A DNA stretch of 62,182 bases from CAVURW01 sp963743595 (lineage in GTDB: Bacteria > Verrucomicrobiota > Verrucomicrobiia > Methylacidiphilales > UBA1321), in NCBI GenBank assembly GCA_963743595.1, contig CAVURW010000094.1:1-62182 (forward strand), given 5' to 3'. This document shows positions 52,501-61,122 of the stretch, in pieces (within the stretch, counting starts at the first letter, position 1; the number at the start of each line of letters is the position of its first letter). Below the pieces are notes generated by a model. That model saw nothing but the letters and a program-made list of their open reading frames with translations. It was not told the DNA's origin and made no database searches. The position numbers and the translations under genes are program-made.

Positions 52501-53862
52501 ATGACAAAAACAAAAACACCCAAAATCAGGAGCAGAAATTTAGCGAACGAAAGATCAACGGTAACGACGAAGAAATTGAATCTCAAGGATCAACTTCCCC
52601 TACCCGATATATATTACGAATCTCCGGCGTATTGGATAAAGGACAGTAAAGGTATTTGGATGTCAGTGCCCGCTTCGGGAATTCGAAAGCATCTAAAGGA
52701 ATCTGGGTTTTCCGGACTTGCTTCGTTTGGAGGCAATTCGGAAGTGGACGCAATTCTGTGCAGAATAGAGAGGGAAAATCGCGTTGATTACGCTGGTGCC
52801 TTAGCCGGGTGCGGCAACGGGATTCGAAGCATGAACAACAGGTTAATCCTAGTGACCGAAGGGCCAACAGTTATAGAACCGAGAGAAGGTCCATATCCAC
52901 ACCTGACACGCCTCTTCAGTTCAATGTTCGGTGACGTCCAGCTTCCGTACGCCTACGGATGGCTAAAGATTGCGTACGAATCATTCGTAGACTGTGTTCA
53001 AAATCAGGCCTCAGCTAGACCGGGGCAAGCCTTTGTAATGGCCGGTCCGGTCAACTCTGGAAAATCGCTGGTACAGACAATCATTACCAATATTCTAGGC
53101 GGGCGGAGGGCGTACCCCTACGCCTATTTGCGTAAGACCACCGACTTCAACGCCGATCTTTGCAAGGCAGAATCTTTGGTTATCGACGATGAATTCGGAA
53201 CATCCGATTACAAGTCCAGGTTGGCCCTTGCTGCAGGCATCAAAAACTTGCTGGTCAGCCCAGCAGCCCGTTGTCATCCAAAAGGAAGGACTGCCTTCGA
53301 AGTGTTGCCGTTTTGGAGGCTTACCATTTGCGTTAACGACAATGAAGAAAGCCTTCGCGTGTTGCCGGTGATGAACGAAGATATTGCAGACAAGCTTATG
53401 TTATTCAAAGTTCAGAGGGCAAACATTGATCGTTCGATGAATCGCGACGGTTTCATGGCCTTATTGAAGGATGAGCTTCCCGCGTTCGTTTTTTTCCTCG
53501 TTAATACGCAGACTTCAGCGATCGTAGCTGAGCAGCGTTTCGGGGTGGCTACGTATCACAATCCCGACATTTTGGAGGATATTTCTAGCCTCGCTCCAGA
53601 AACACGGCTTTATGAACTGCTCCATATGTCTACTGATATTCTACACTCTGATCCATGGGAGGGGTCCGCAACAGAATTGATAAGTAGTTTGACGGCAGTT
53701 GATAGTCGGACACGCAGCTCAGCTCAAGACCTTTTGCACAGCCCTAGCTCGTGCGGCCAATTTCTCGGACGACTTGAAGCAAAGTACCCTGAACAAATCC
53801 AACGCTTACCAAGAAGGAACAATGTAGTTCATTGGCGGATCACCGTACCCAGACCAGAATAG
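52501..53862 (+). CDS. SF3-type (D5-like) primase-associated helicase
   Basis: A 453-aa ATPase. Walker A is AGPVNSGKSLVQTII (about residue 180), Walker B is SLVIDDEFG (about 225) and the SF3 motif C is LTICVNDNEESLRVLP (about 277). The C-terminal 100 residues include a winged-helix-like end. SF3 helicases unwind the origin of phages and mobile elements. The preceding PrimPol-like gene and this one form a compact replication module 76 bases apart, so the element may replicate after excision. Confidence 0.78.
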   Translation: MTKTKTPKIRSRNLANERSTVTTKKLNLKDQLPLPDIYYESPAYWIKDSKGIWMSVPASGIRKHLKESGFSGLASFGGNSEVDAILCRIERENRVDYAGALAGCGNGIRSMNNRLILVTEGPTVIEPREGPYPHLTRLFSSMFGDVQLPYAYGWLKIAYESFVDCVQNQASARPGQAFVMAGPVNSGKSLVQTIITNILGGRRAYPYAYLRKTTDFNADLCKAESLVIDDEFGTSDYKSRLALAAGIKNLLVSPAARCHPKGRTAFEVLPFWRLTICVNDNEESLRVLPVMNEDIADKLMLFKVQRANIDRSMNRDGFMALLKDELPAFVFFLVNTQTSAIVAEQRFGVATYHNPDILEDISSLAPETRLYELLHMSTDILHSDPWEGSATELISSLTAVDSRTRSSAQDLLHSPSSCGQFLGRLEAKYPEQIQRLPRRNNVVHWRITVPRPE

Positions 53863-54219
53863 ACTAGCCTAATGAGGAGCCGAATCAGTCCTTGAAGATT
53901 TGTTCGGTTCGTCTACGCAAACCTTTTGGTGCCAGACTGCTAGAGTGTTTCAAGGCGTTTGATTGAGAATATCAGTATAAAAGTTTACAGATGCTAAAAA
54001 ACGAAAACCCCTAGCAGTCTGGCGTCCGCCTTCCAAACGATCCGACCCAAGACACCTTCGGTTAAAAAAAGCCAGAAACACATGTACGTTCTCGTGCATT
54101 TGCGAGCAAATAGGCAGAACAACCGTAACACCAACGATTGCGACTCGGATGGATCGGATCTGTCGCGGTAAAGCTAAATAGCTGCCGCTAACAAGCGCGG
54201 GAGGAATAGCGCTTTTAAG
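53863..54219. other. Intergenic region with a 13-bp inverted repeat
   Basis: 357 bases without a gene. GCCAGACTGCTAG (53931-53943) and CTAGCAGTCTGGC (54011-54023) are perfect inverse copies around an AT-rich 67-base centre with AGTATAAAAGT. Its place just after the helicase gene makes it a candidate replication origin, but it could equally be a bidirectional terminator. Confidence 0.5.
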
Positions 54220-55188
54220 TCATTTGGTCACGGAAGTTTTTTCCGTCTTCTTTCTTTTAGCCTGTTCCAACTCAAGCTCATCAAAACACTCCCGTAAGAA
54301 AGGCATGGTGAGATATGGACGGGATTTTGTGAACAACGCCGCCATTTTCTTGAATTGTTTTGCTCGGTCTCGCTTGAGAGGCCCTGCCGTGAGCAGCAAG
54401 GAATTAATCTGGGCCTTATAGTCTCTTTTAACAAGGAAAGTAGGCAGCGCTTTTGGTTGTTGTTGAAGCAAGATCGCATTCAACTTCTCGTTAATATCAT
54501 CCAGAGCAAATCGTAGTTGATCCTCGTTAGTCTCGTTTTCGCTTTGCATCATCCCAAGCGTCTCTTCGACACCCTCAACGCGGTCTTGTGCATCACTCGC
54601 GTATTCCCCAATCTCACTGAGCGATTGCTGGATCTCTTTATTAAAGTCGGCCAAGAATAGACTCAAGTCTCCCATCTGATCCTTTAGCGTAGAGGAGACG
54701 GATTCGACCTGTTCTTCCAATTCTTTAGTGGCATCCTTAAAACGAGAAATGAAATTTTCGGCCTCTAGTTCCAAATACAACGCGAGCAGGAGCCCTGGCG
54801 TAAGCGGATCATTGCTAGTGTTTCTTCGAATTTTATACAAACCCGTCGCCGTACAGTGGGGTTTCTGAGGACTAGAGGGTATAGAAACCACAAAGCACCT
54901 CTTTTCTTCAATGATCTGTACCGATACCTTTACCACAACGGGGGGAATGCACGATCTTGCTTTTCCTGTGATCGTGTTCATCTCCTTATCGCTGGTTGTA
55001 CATCCAACAACGTCCTCCTTCGTTATGAATTCAGTCTCTCGTTTGTCTGCAATTCCCACCACTATCTTACCGCCCTGCCTTGAGTTGGCGAAGGCCACAA
55101 GGTCTTCACATTCAATAGCTTTGGCCACCACCTTGAACTCCAACTCGGCACCTTCTTTCAGAGGAAGTTTCATCAGTGTTGACGTCAT
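54220..55188 (-). CDS. AlbA_2 (Schlafen-like) domain protein with coiled coil
   Basis: A 322-aa protein. The N-terminal 130 residues have the AlbA_2/Schlafen pattern: EGAELEFKVVAKAIECEDLVAFANSRQG written in parts as ELEFK, DLVAFANS and GGKIVVGI, then YKIRRNTSN. The rest is a long coiled coil (KELEEQVESVSSTLKDQ onwards) and a helical end. Schlafen-like domains act in nucleic-acid handling, tRNA or mRNA cleavage and regulation, often in defence. It lies between the replication module and the DUF5131 gene on the opposite strand. Confidence 0.72.
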   Translation of the reverse strand: MTSTLMKLPLKEGAELEFKVVAKAIECEDLVAFANSRQGGKIVVGIADKRETEFITKEDVVGCTTSDKEMNTITGKARSCIPPVVVKVSVQIIEEKRCFVVSIPSSPQKPHCTATGLYKIRRNTSNDPLTPGLLLALYLELEAENFISRFKDATKELEEQVESVSSTLKDQMGDLSLFLADFNKEIQQSLSEIGEYASDAQDRVEGVEETLGMMQSENETNEDQLRFALDDINEKLNAILLQQQPKALPTFLVKRDYKAQINSLLLTAGPLKRDRAKQFKKMAALFTKSRPYLTMPFLRECFDELELEQAKRKKTEKTSVTK

Positions 55189-55281
55189 CGGGAAGGGGGT
55201 TCGTGGTTAGACTTTTTAAGTGCGGCGTAAATTGCCTTTTAGATGATCCGACTGCGCAAGTTCGTCGACAATCGTGAAGGG

Positions 55282-57210
55282 CTACGTTGTGGGTTTTGGC
55301 TTCGGCTTACCTTTCGACTTAGTTTTCTCTTTTTGTCCCGTACTCTTTTGGGACCCTGTTTTCGTAGAGACTTTGGCCTCAGGATTCTTTGGTCTCGGAT
55401 CTTTTACTTGCTCCACTATTTTAGGCGACTTTTCTTTCTGTTTTTCTGCTTTTAGCCCCGACGCAGCTTCGTCAGTCGCCTCTTCAGATCGAGAATCGGT
55501 ATTCGAGATTTCCGTCTGCTTCACGGCAAGCATAGATGCAGTTGCATCCATTTGTTCTTTAAGCCTTCGGACCTCTTCAACCTGCGCCTCCATTTCTTTA
55601 TATTCTTGGAGGAACAGCTCTCGCTTTTCGTCACTCCAAGTGGCGATTTCCGTGTCCGTCCAGCTACGCCTGAATAGTTCCACATGTTTAGCGAGTCCAG
55701 ACAATTGGTCGCGGCCTGCACTAGGCCGCTTCAGTTCGGATTTAGCTTCTGGTTTTAAAGCTCCAGTAATTACATATGCCTGAGTCAGCGACAATTCATC
55801 AAAGTCTCTCAGTAATGAGAAACTATTGGCCAGTTTCATGTATCGATAGGCGGTCGCGCTGGAAAGGGTCTTGGAAATGGTTTTCAACCAGGGTGTAAAG
55901 GCGCGACGTTTCCTTGTCTGAACTTCTAGTAGCAGTTTTCCCGCAGTGTATGCTGCCCGTACAGCGGCGGTAACGCCTGCAATCGCGGCCAAATGCGCGT
56001 TTTTAATTTGCTCTTCCAAGTTATCGTCCGTGATCTTAGAAACATCCGGCTCGTCTGAAACTACATCCTCGACGGTAATTTTCTTTGGCTTGTCCCTGAA
56101 ACCTAATCCCAGTCTCTGGTGGTCTTGATTGGTCACCAGTCTTTTGAAAATCTCCGGTATTTGACGGGATTGCTCGTTATTAAACTCCTCTGGCCATTCA
56201 CTCCACTCTCCGCCATGCGAATCCTTTAAATTTTGATCCTTGCCGTTTTTTTGAATCTTGTATGCCTTACCACCTTTAAATGGGGCGGCGCCAATCTGTT
56301 TGAGAAAGAACGAGGTGCTCGTTTTCTCGCATTGCTTCTTGATCTCTTCAGCCCATTCAAGATGAAAGGGCTTTGGGTTACTTTCCTTACCACTTTCGCC
56401 GCCAACAATGCACCAGTGTATCCCTTCAAGATCGAGGTCAACTTTTTGCCACAATGGCTCAACGCTGAGCCCCTTTGTAACCCCATTTAGTTTTTTCAGG
56501 TTTTCCAGCCTGTTTTTGTTCGTACTGTCAGAGCTGGTAACACTTGTCATCGCGACGAGGTTTTTGGGCCAAGACAAATTCTGTTTTTTCAGCCATCCAT
56601 TAAAATCAACCATTCGGTGAGGCAGTTTTGTCAGCCAAAGCCAGACATGCCTTTGGCCGTCTGTCCTGCTTACTGGGTCGATGATCTCTTCTTTCAAAAA
56701 TTCGTTGGTTATTCCTTTACTCAGAGCATCCGCCATGTCCGAGATAAAAATCATCCTTGGAAAATCATTTAGCCAAGGCTTATTCGGGCGACAGTAGCCC
56801 GTCAGAGTTGGTTTTTGGGCCATCTCCATAACTCTACCTCGATATGCCGTTACCTGTTCAAATTTTGGGGCATAGCCTCTATTCACGGGACCACGCGTTA
56901 AATGCTGTCTCCCAGCATAGCAGCGAAGGCTCTCGTCTATAACAGTTTCAAGCCCAGACACGTCCACGGATAATTTCGCTACGATGTTCTCAACGATCTT
57001 CTTCCTAGCCTTATGGATATCGGTTCCATCTTTCCATTCCTGAAGCAATAATTGTATTTCCTTCCTATCGGCTTTTGGGTTCTTTTCAAGAATCTTTTCC
57101 TCCAGGGCCTTTTTGATTTGGAGCCCTGTTAACCACAACTCGCATCCCTGACAGCCCATCACCGGATTTACTGCATCGTCACACCACTGAATTGGAGTAT
57201 CTGTAGCCAT
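55282..57210 (-). CDS. DUF5131 (phage Gp37/Gp68-like) protein fused to a DUF3102-like domain
   Basis: A 642-aa two-domain protein. Residues 1-370 follow the DUF5131 family found in phages and elements: IQWCDDAVNPVMGCQGCELW (Cys cluster), LRCYAGRQH, NDFPRMIFISDMADALS, VWLWLTKLPHRM and IHWCIVGGESG. Residues about 390-560 resemble DUF3102 (AGKLLLEVQTRKRRAFTPWL, ATAYRYMKLANSFSLL), seen in proteins that recognise DNA or ParB-like partners. The tail is Lys/Pro-rich. DUF5131 may be a radical-SAM-type enzyme, but activity is unproven. The fusion and its place next to a CRISPR locus are unusual. Confidence 0.75.
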   Translation of the reverse strand: MATDTPIQWCDDAVNPVMGCQGCELWLTGLQIKKALEEKILEKNPKADRKEIQLLLQEWKDGTDIHKARKKIVENIVAKLSVDVSGLETVIDESLRCYAGRQHLTRGPVNRGYAPKFEQVTAYRGRVMEMAQKPTLTGYCRPNKPWLNDFPRMIFISDMADALSKGITNEFLKEEIIDPVSRTDGQRHVWLWLTKLPHRMVDFNGWLKKQNLSWPKNLVAMTSVTSSDSTNKNRLENLKKLNGVTKGLSVEPLWQKVDLDLEGIHWCIVGGESGKESNPKPFHLEWAEEIKKQCEKTSTSFFLKQIGAAPFKGGKAYKIQKNGKDQNLKDSHGGEWSEWPEEFNNEQSRQIPEIFKRLVTNQDHQRLGLGFRDKPKKITVEDVVSDEPDVSKITDDNLEEQIKNAHLAAIAGVTAAVRAAYTAGKLLLEVQTRKRRAFTPWLKTISKTLSSATAYRYMKLANSFSLLRDFDELSLTQAYVITGALKPEAKSELKRPSAGRDQLSGLAKHVELFRRSWTDTEIATWSDEKRELFLQEYKEMEAQVEEVRRLKEQMDATASMLAVKQTEISNTDSRSEEATDEAASGLKAEKQKEKSPKIVEQVKDPRPKNPEAKVSTKTGSQKSTGQKEKTKSKGKPKPKPTT

Positions 57211-57362
57211 GAGCCTTTATTTAGGCACCCCAGAAGTAAGTCAAGATTAATGGTTTTGACTTTCAGGCAGCAGCTCGAGCCCGTCGACAAAAACGTGGTT
57301 TTTGAGGCGAGCGAAGTCAACAACGTGTTTACTTTATGGGCGATTCTCCTCTGAAAAAGCGG

Positions 57363-57626
57363 TCAAAATAAATCTGTAAATTTCGACCGATTTATCGGTA
57401 TTTCCGATTTTTTGGGGTGCTTGGAAATCTTAACGTCCAAATGCTCGAGTTCTACTCTACCCCCGTCTACTCGGATCTGATTTGCGACGTGAACCAAGGC
57501 TTCCATCACTTCGTCCACGTCTTCACCTCTATCATTCCGAAAGGTCGACATGGCAGCAATTACAGGGTCATTTACTGTGTCGGATGTAAATGTGATTTCG
57601 ACTGTCGCGGAATAATGGGAGGGCAT
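57363..57626 (-). CDS. Small unknown protein A of a paralogous pair
   Basis: An 87-aa protein starting MPSHYSATVEITFTSD. The next gene upstream begins MSNHYTSVVKVCFNSD, and both continue with an acidic D-x-x-E-V-x-x-x-L helix and a final strand of similar spacing (VELEHLDVKI against FEFLLIEVHR). They are clear paralogues of an unknown fold, probably alternating strand and helix. The position between a defence-like gene and the CRISPR leader region is notable. Confidence 0.65.
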   Translation of the reverse strand: MPSHYSATVEITFTSDTVNDPVIAAMSTFRNDRGEDVDEVMEALVHVANQIRVDGGRVELEHLDVKISKHPKKSEIPINRSKFTDLF

Positions 57627-57671
57627 GAGTTTGACTGGTTAGAAAGCTGATCTTTCGCGCATAGCCCGGTC

Positions 57672-57923
57672 TCAGTTTCTGTGGACTTCGATGAGAAGAA
57701 ATTCGAAGTCTTGCTTGTTGCGCCGAAGGGTTGTCGCGAGTTGGATTAAGGTGTCGAAGACCTCTTCGGGATCCTCCACAGAAGTCGTGTACGTCCCAGT
57801 TGCCTTCTTAGTATAGACCCCTTGATCGAGCCTCGTGCCCGCCAGAGTGAAGTTGACTGCGTTATTTCCGGCAGCGTCGCTGTTAAAGCATACTTTGACG
57901 ACGGATGTGTAGTGATTTGACAT
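57672..57923 (-). CDS. Small unknown protein B of a paralogous pair
   Basis: An 83-aa paralogue of the downstream gene, 45 bases from it. It reads MSNHYTSVVKVCFNSD, then GTYTTSVEDPEEVFDTLIQL and FEFLLIEVHRN. Its start faces the AT-rich region before the CRISPR array. A strand-helix-strand protein of this size could be a dimeric regulator, but nothing proves it. Confidence 0.65.
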   Translation of the reverse strand: MSNHYTSVVKVCFNSDAAGNNAVNFTLAGTRLDQGVYTKKATGTYTTSVEDPEEVFDTLIQLATTLRRNKQDFEFLLIEVHRN

Positions 57924-58055
57924 AGATTTAATAAATTCTCGGCCAGGCTAATTCCCGAGCGAGTTGTAAGGAATTATTTTACTTTATGCGAACTCATTAA
58001 TCAATAATGTTAATAGTACGATTGCGATTTATTATCAGCAGTTTGTGCCTGTCGT
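57924..58055. promoter_or_regulatory. AT-rich region at the left end of the CRISPR array
   Basis: 132 bases, much richer in A and T than the array, with TTATTTTACTTTATG and TTAATAGTACG. It has leader-like composition and also must hold the promoter of the small gene at 57672. If the array is read left to right this is the leader; see the finding on array polarity. Confidence 0.45.
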
Positions 58056-59474
58056 TATTCTAACGCCTTGCGGCATCAGAGGTTCATTCACCGGCGCGTG
58101 ATGCGCGCTTTGTCGATTGATGATTGTTTGTGCTCAACGCCTTGCGGCATCAGAGGTTCATTCACTTGAACTCCTTGTTCCCTATTCCATATTTCATTAG
58201 CGTGCTCAACGCCTTGCGGCATCAGAGGTTCATTCACCGGAGGGTTTTGGCGCCAAGAGGGAGGTCTTTAGAGTAGTGCTCAACGCCTTGCGGCATCAGA
58301 GGTTCATTCACCACACTGTTTCAGTTGATGGGGTTTGCTGTTATTGGGGTTGTGCTCAACGCCTTGCGGCATCAGAGGTTCATTCACCGGTAGGCTAGCG
58401 TTTCTGCGTCGGTCTTAGCCTGGTGCTCAACGCCTTGCGGCATCAGAGGTTCATTCACCATTAAGCCAATCGGGAAATACTTTGGTATTAACTTTAAGTG
58501 CTCAACGCCTTGCGGCATCAGAGGTTCATTCACGGTGGCATAGATGATGGAGGAGGCCGCTGTTTGTTTGTAGTGCTCAACGCCTTGCGGCATCAGAAGT
58601 TCATTCACTGTCCGATCCAACAAAGAATGTCGGACGGGTGGTAGTGTGCTCAACGCCTTGCGGCATCAGAGGTTCATTCACAACCAAAGTGCAGACCTGT
58701 TGCCCCAAAAGTGATTGCTGCGTGCTCAACGCCTTGCGGCATCAGAGGTTTTCACCGGACTATATCTGCAAATTGTATTGCGATTATTGGTGCTCAACGC
58801 CTTGCGGCATCAGAGGTTCATTCATTCACAGTCGTCTTTGATCCAGTTGGAGCGCATTCAATGGTGCTCAACGCCTTGCGGCATCAGAGGTTCATTCACA
58901 GTTGTCAACCATTCCGGCCCCGGTCTGCCTAATGCGTGCTCAACGCCTTGCGGCATCAGAGGTTCATTCACCATTGTTAGGATGCTGCGGATCAAACGCC
59001 TTGAAGTCGTGCTCAACGCCTTGCGGCATCAGAGGTTCATTCACTTTTCGGCGAGCTCGTGCAGATCATCCTTCATCAGTGCTCAACGCCTTGCGGCATC
59101 AGAGGTTCATTCACTCGGGATCGAGGCCGTGATGTGCTGCTAAAGCCGCGTGCTCAACGCCTTGCGGCATCAGAGGTTCATTCACTGTAGATAAGACCAT
59201 TGCTCATGGCGCATATGAGCTGGTGCTCAACGCCTTGCGGCATCTCAGGTTGTTTCACCGGCCTCTCTTGTATATAGACTAGAGAATTAACTTCAGTGCT
59301 CAACGCCTTGCGGCATCAGAGGTCTATTCACACCCGTGAGCAATTTCGGCGATTCAGTCTTCGGCGGTGCTCAACGCCTTGCGGCATCAGAAGTTGGTTC
59401 ACCGAACCTACCCCGCTGAAGATGGCTAGGAAGGTGGCATGCTCAACGCCATGCGGTTTCCGTTCTAGTATTAA
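58056..59474. CRISPR. CRISPR array: 20 repeats of 36 bp, 19 spacers of 34-40 bp
   Basis: The plus-strand repeat starts GTGCTCAACGCCTTGC and ends AGAGGTTCATTCAC. Repeat starts are 58056, 58130, 58202, 58276, 58352, 58423, 58498, 58573, 58646, 58722, 58790, 58864, 58936, 59009, 59079, 59150, 59223, 59296, 59367 and 59439. The first lacks the consensus in its first six bases; the repeat at 58722 lost 2 bases and that at 58790 carries a duplicated TTCA; the last four are increasingly degenerate. The core palindrome GCC-TTGC-GGC gives a hairpin. The minus-strand form has a 5-bp stem directly before an 8-base end TTGAGCAC, which suits Cas6 processing in the direction of the cas genes. Confidence 0.97.
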
Positions 59475-59492
59475 AATTGACAAAGAACTTGG

Positions 59493-60152
59493 TCAGAATG
59501 GCTTGGTAATCTTAGGCATTTGATCCAAACCCGGCGCTAAACCATAGAATTCCTTCAAATCGCCCGTTACGTGAACTGTCCCAGCTGAACCCACATGATC
59601 CACCCAAAGAGGTAGAGAAACCAGTCCCACTTCGCGCTTTAGAAAGATCTGCCAGCTCGACCAATCTCGGGTCTCATCAATCTCATCTATTTCAAGGAGA
59701 GTCACATCGTTTACCAGATGCGAACTCTCACCTAAGGAAAGTCCGCCAAAACGGGAGATTGATCCACGTTCACTCGCGTTCAACGCCTTTCTCACCCGTG
59801 CCTCTAATCGCTCGCCTGCCGTATCTACTTCTTCGGTCGAATCGAGCCAAATGATTAACTCCATTCCTGTGAGTAATTGCTGGTAATCCGGCCTTGCATT
59901 GTTGCCCTGTCCGGGCGGTACTCCAGCACTCTTGATTCTCCACACGGTGCGAAGTACTGTGCTGAGCTCTCCAGAACGAAATGCGGCGGTTACTCGGGCC
60001 CCCAGATGGGCAGATCTTTGCGTTTCCCCGACGAGGGAAAGTAAAAAGCCGTAACAGGTAGATGGCGGCGGTAAAGGTTCCGTCTCCAGATATTCACGAG
60101 CCAATCCTTTTCGGAAACAGGCCACAGGAACCGTTACATAAAGACCGAGCAT
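59493..60152 (-). CDS. cas5: Cas5 of a DevS/MYXAN-like type I system
   Basis: A 219-aa Cascade subunit that binds the 5' handle of crRNA. The N-terminus VTVPVACFRKGLAREYLETE, PLPPPSTCYGFLLSLVGE has the Cas5 pattern (P-x-x-x-R...P-P-P-T/S-x-x-G-x-L). Middle text RTVWRIKSAGVPPGQ and C-terminal LKREVGLVSLPLWVDHVG fit the DevS/Cmx5 group. It follows cas7 by 6 bases. The repeat array starts 18 bases past its stop, where cas1/cas2 or cas4-cas1 often stand in related loci. Confidence 0.85.
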   Translation of the reverse strand: MLGLYVTVPVACFRKGLAREYLETEPLPPPSTCYGFLLSLVGETQRSAHLGARVTAAFRSGELSTVLRTVWRIKSAGVPPGQGNNARPDYQQLLTGMELIIWLDSTEEVDTAGERLEARVRKALNASERGSISRFGGLSLGESSHLVNDVTLLEIDEIDETRDWSSWQIFLKREVGLVSLPLWVDHVGSAGTVHVTGDLKEFYGLAPGLDQMPKITKPF

Positions 60153-60158
60153 AGGTGT

Positions 60159-61118
60159 TTATTTGGAAAGAGTTTCGAGCTTCGCCTTCAACCGTTCTTC
60201 CAGCTTTGCCATCGCTTCCAATACACCGTCGAAAGTTAGTACCTTCGCCGCTTTCAATTTCTGTCCGACATCACTGGAGACTATTGGTCCTCCCAGGATC
60301 AGCTCTTCGGCTGGGATATCCCCGCATGAAACCCGGCGGAGGAGTTCAGGGGTCGTAATCGTCTTTCCGTTATCTTCCGTTTCAAAGCAATAGAGCAGTC
60401 GTGGAGCAGGGTCATCTGTAATTCTTAAAACTATGGACTCGGGCGAGAAGTCAAACAGATAGCGGCCATGGTTTCCCGCTACCCGATTTAAGGCGGCTAG
60501 GGCCTTAAGCGCCGTAAATGCACGAGATTTATCGTGCAATCGCTCTGGAGTGAGAGCCATTCCATATTGATAGCGCGTGGCGTGCTGTTCTGTCCCATAA
60601 AGAGCGGGGTTAGAACCTTTAGAAGCAGAGGCAGTAGCTCCAGGACTGGCGGCGTTAAATGTGACGTCACCTGGCCAAGGGGTAAGCGAGATGGCGCGAG
60701 TGATTTCTAAAGGGGACCTGCGTACCGTTGCTTTACCCTTGGTCCGCTTCTTTTTGCCGGAGTTGTCCAATTCATCAGGGCTTTCGTCGGTCAAAGTTTC
60801 CGCTTCTTCTTTCGCTGCTTCTGCATTCATGAACCCCAAGAGATCGCTGTCGACATAGTTCTGCCATGTGGCGAACGAAGCGTCCTTCCAGGCGTTGGAT
60901 CGAATTGTATCATCCCAATGGCGATTCACTGTTTTTGGGTCTTGCTCAAAAAGGTATTTCCGAATCCCAAACCGAATCGCTTCGGCACTTACGGTAGAGT
61001 GGGTTGCACCCTGCCAAAGAATCTTTTGGAGAGTTGTCACATTGCCCTCGTTTTCGGCTCGATTGTTCGAAGCGATTCCATAGGGCGTTACGATATTTGC
61101 GAAGATGTGAATACTCAT
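60159..61118 (-). CDS. cas7: Cas7 (DevR/Cst2 family) backbone subunit
   Basis: A 319-aa protein that forms the Cascade backbone on crRNA. The family start is clear: IHIFANIVTPYGIASNNRAE, then EGNVTTLQKILWQGATHSTV and SAEAIRFGIRKYL. The middle holds a Lys-rich insertion (about residues 115-135) and the end has LLRRVSCGDIPAEELILGG. DevR-type Cas7 proteins occur in the MYXAN and TNEAP-like type I-B systems. It is 4 bases from the cas8 stop, so the genes form a tight operon. Confidence 0.9.
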   Translation of the reverse strand: MSIHIFANIVTPYGIASNNRAENEGNVTTLQKILWQGATHSTVSAEAIRFGIRKYLFEQDPKTVNRHWDDTIRSNAWKDASFATWQNYVDSDLLGFMNAEAAKEEAETLTDESPDELDNSGKKKRTKGKATVRRSPLEITRAISLTPWPGDVTFNAASPGATASASKGSNPALYGTEQHATRYQYGMALTPERLHDKSRAFTALKALAALNRVAGNHGRYLFDFSPESIVLRITDDPAPRLLYCFETEDNGKTITTPELLRRVSCGDIPAEELILGGPIVSSDVGQKLKAAKVLTFDGVLEAMAKLEERLKAKLETLSK

Positions 61119-61122
61119 ATTT

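Noticed and set aside
58384..59523. Several open frames of 60-140 codons across the array, reading LNALRHQRFIH-like repeats
   Set aside because: They are translations of CRISPR repeats. The repeated peptide comes from the 36-bp unit, not from a protein.
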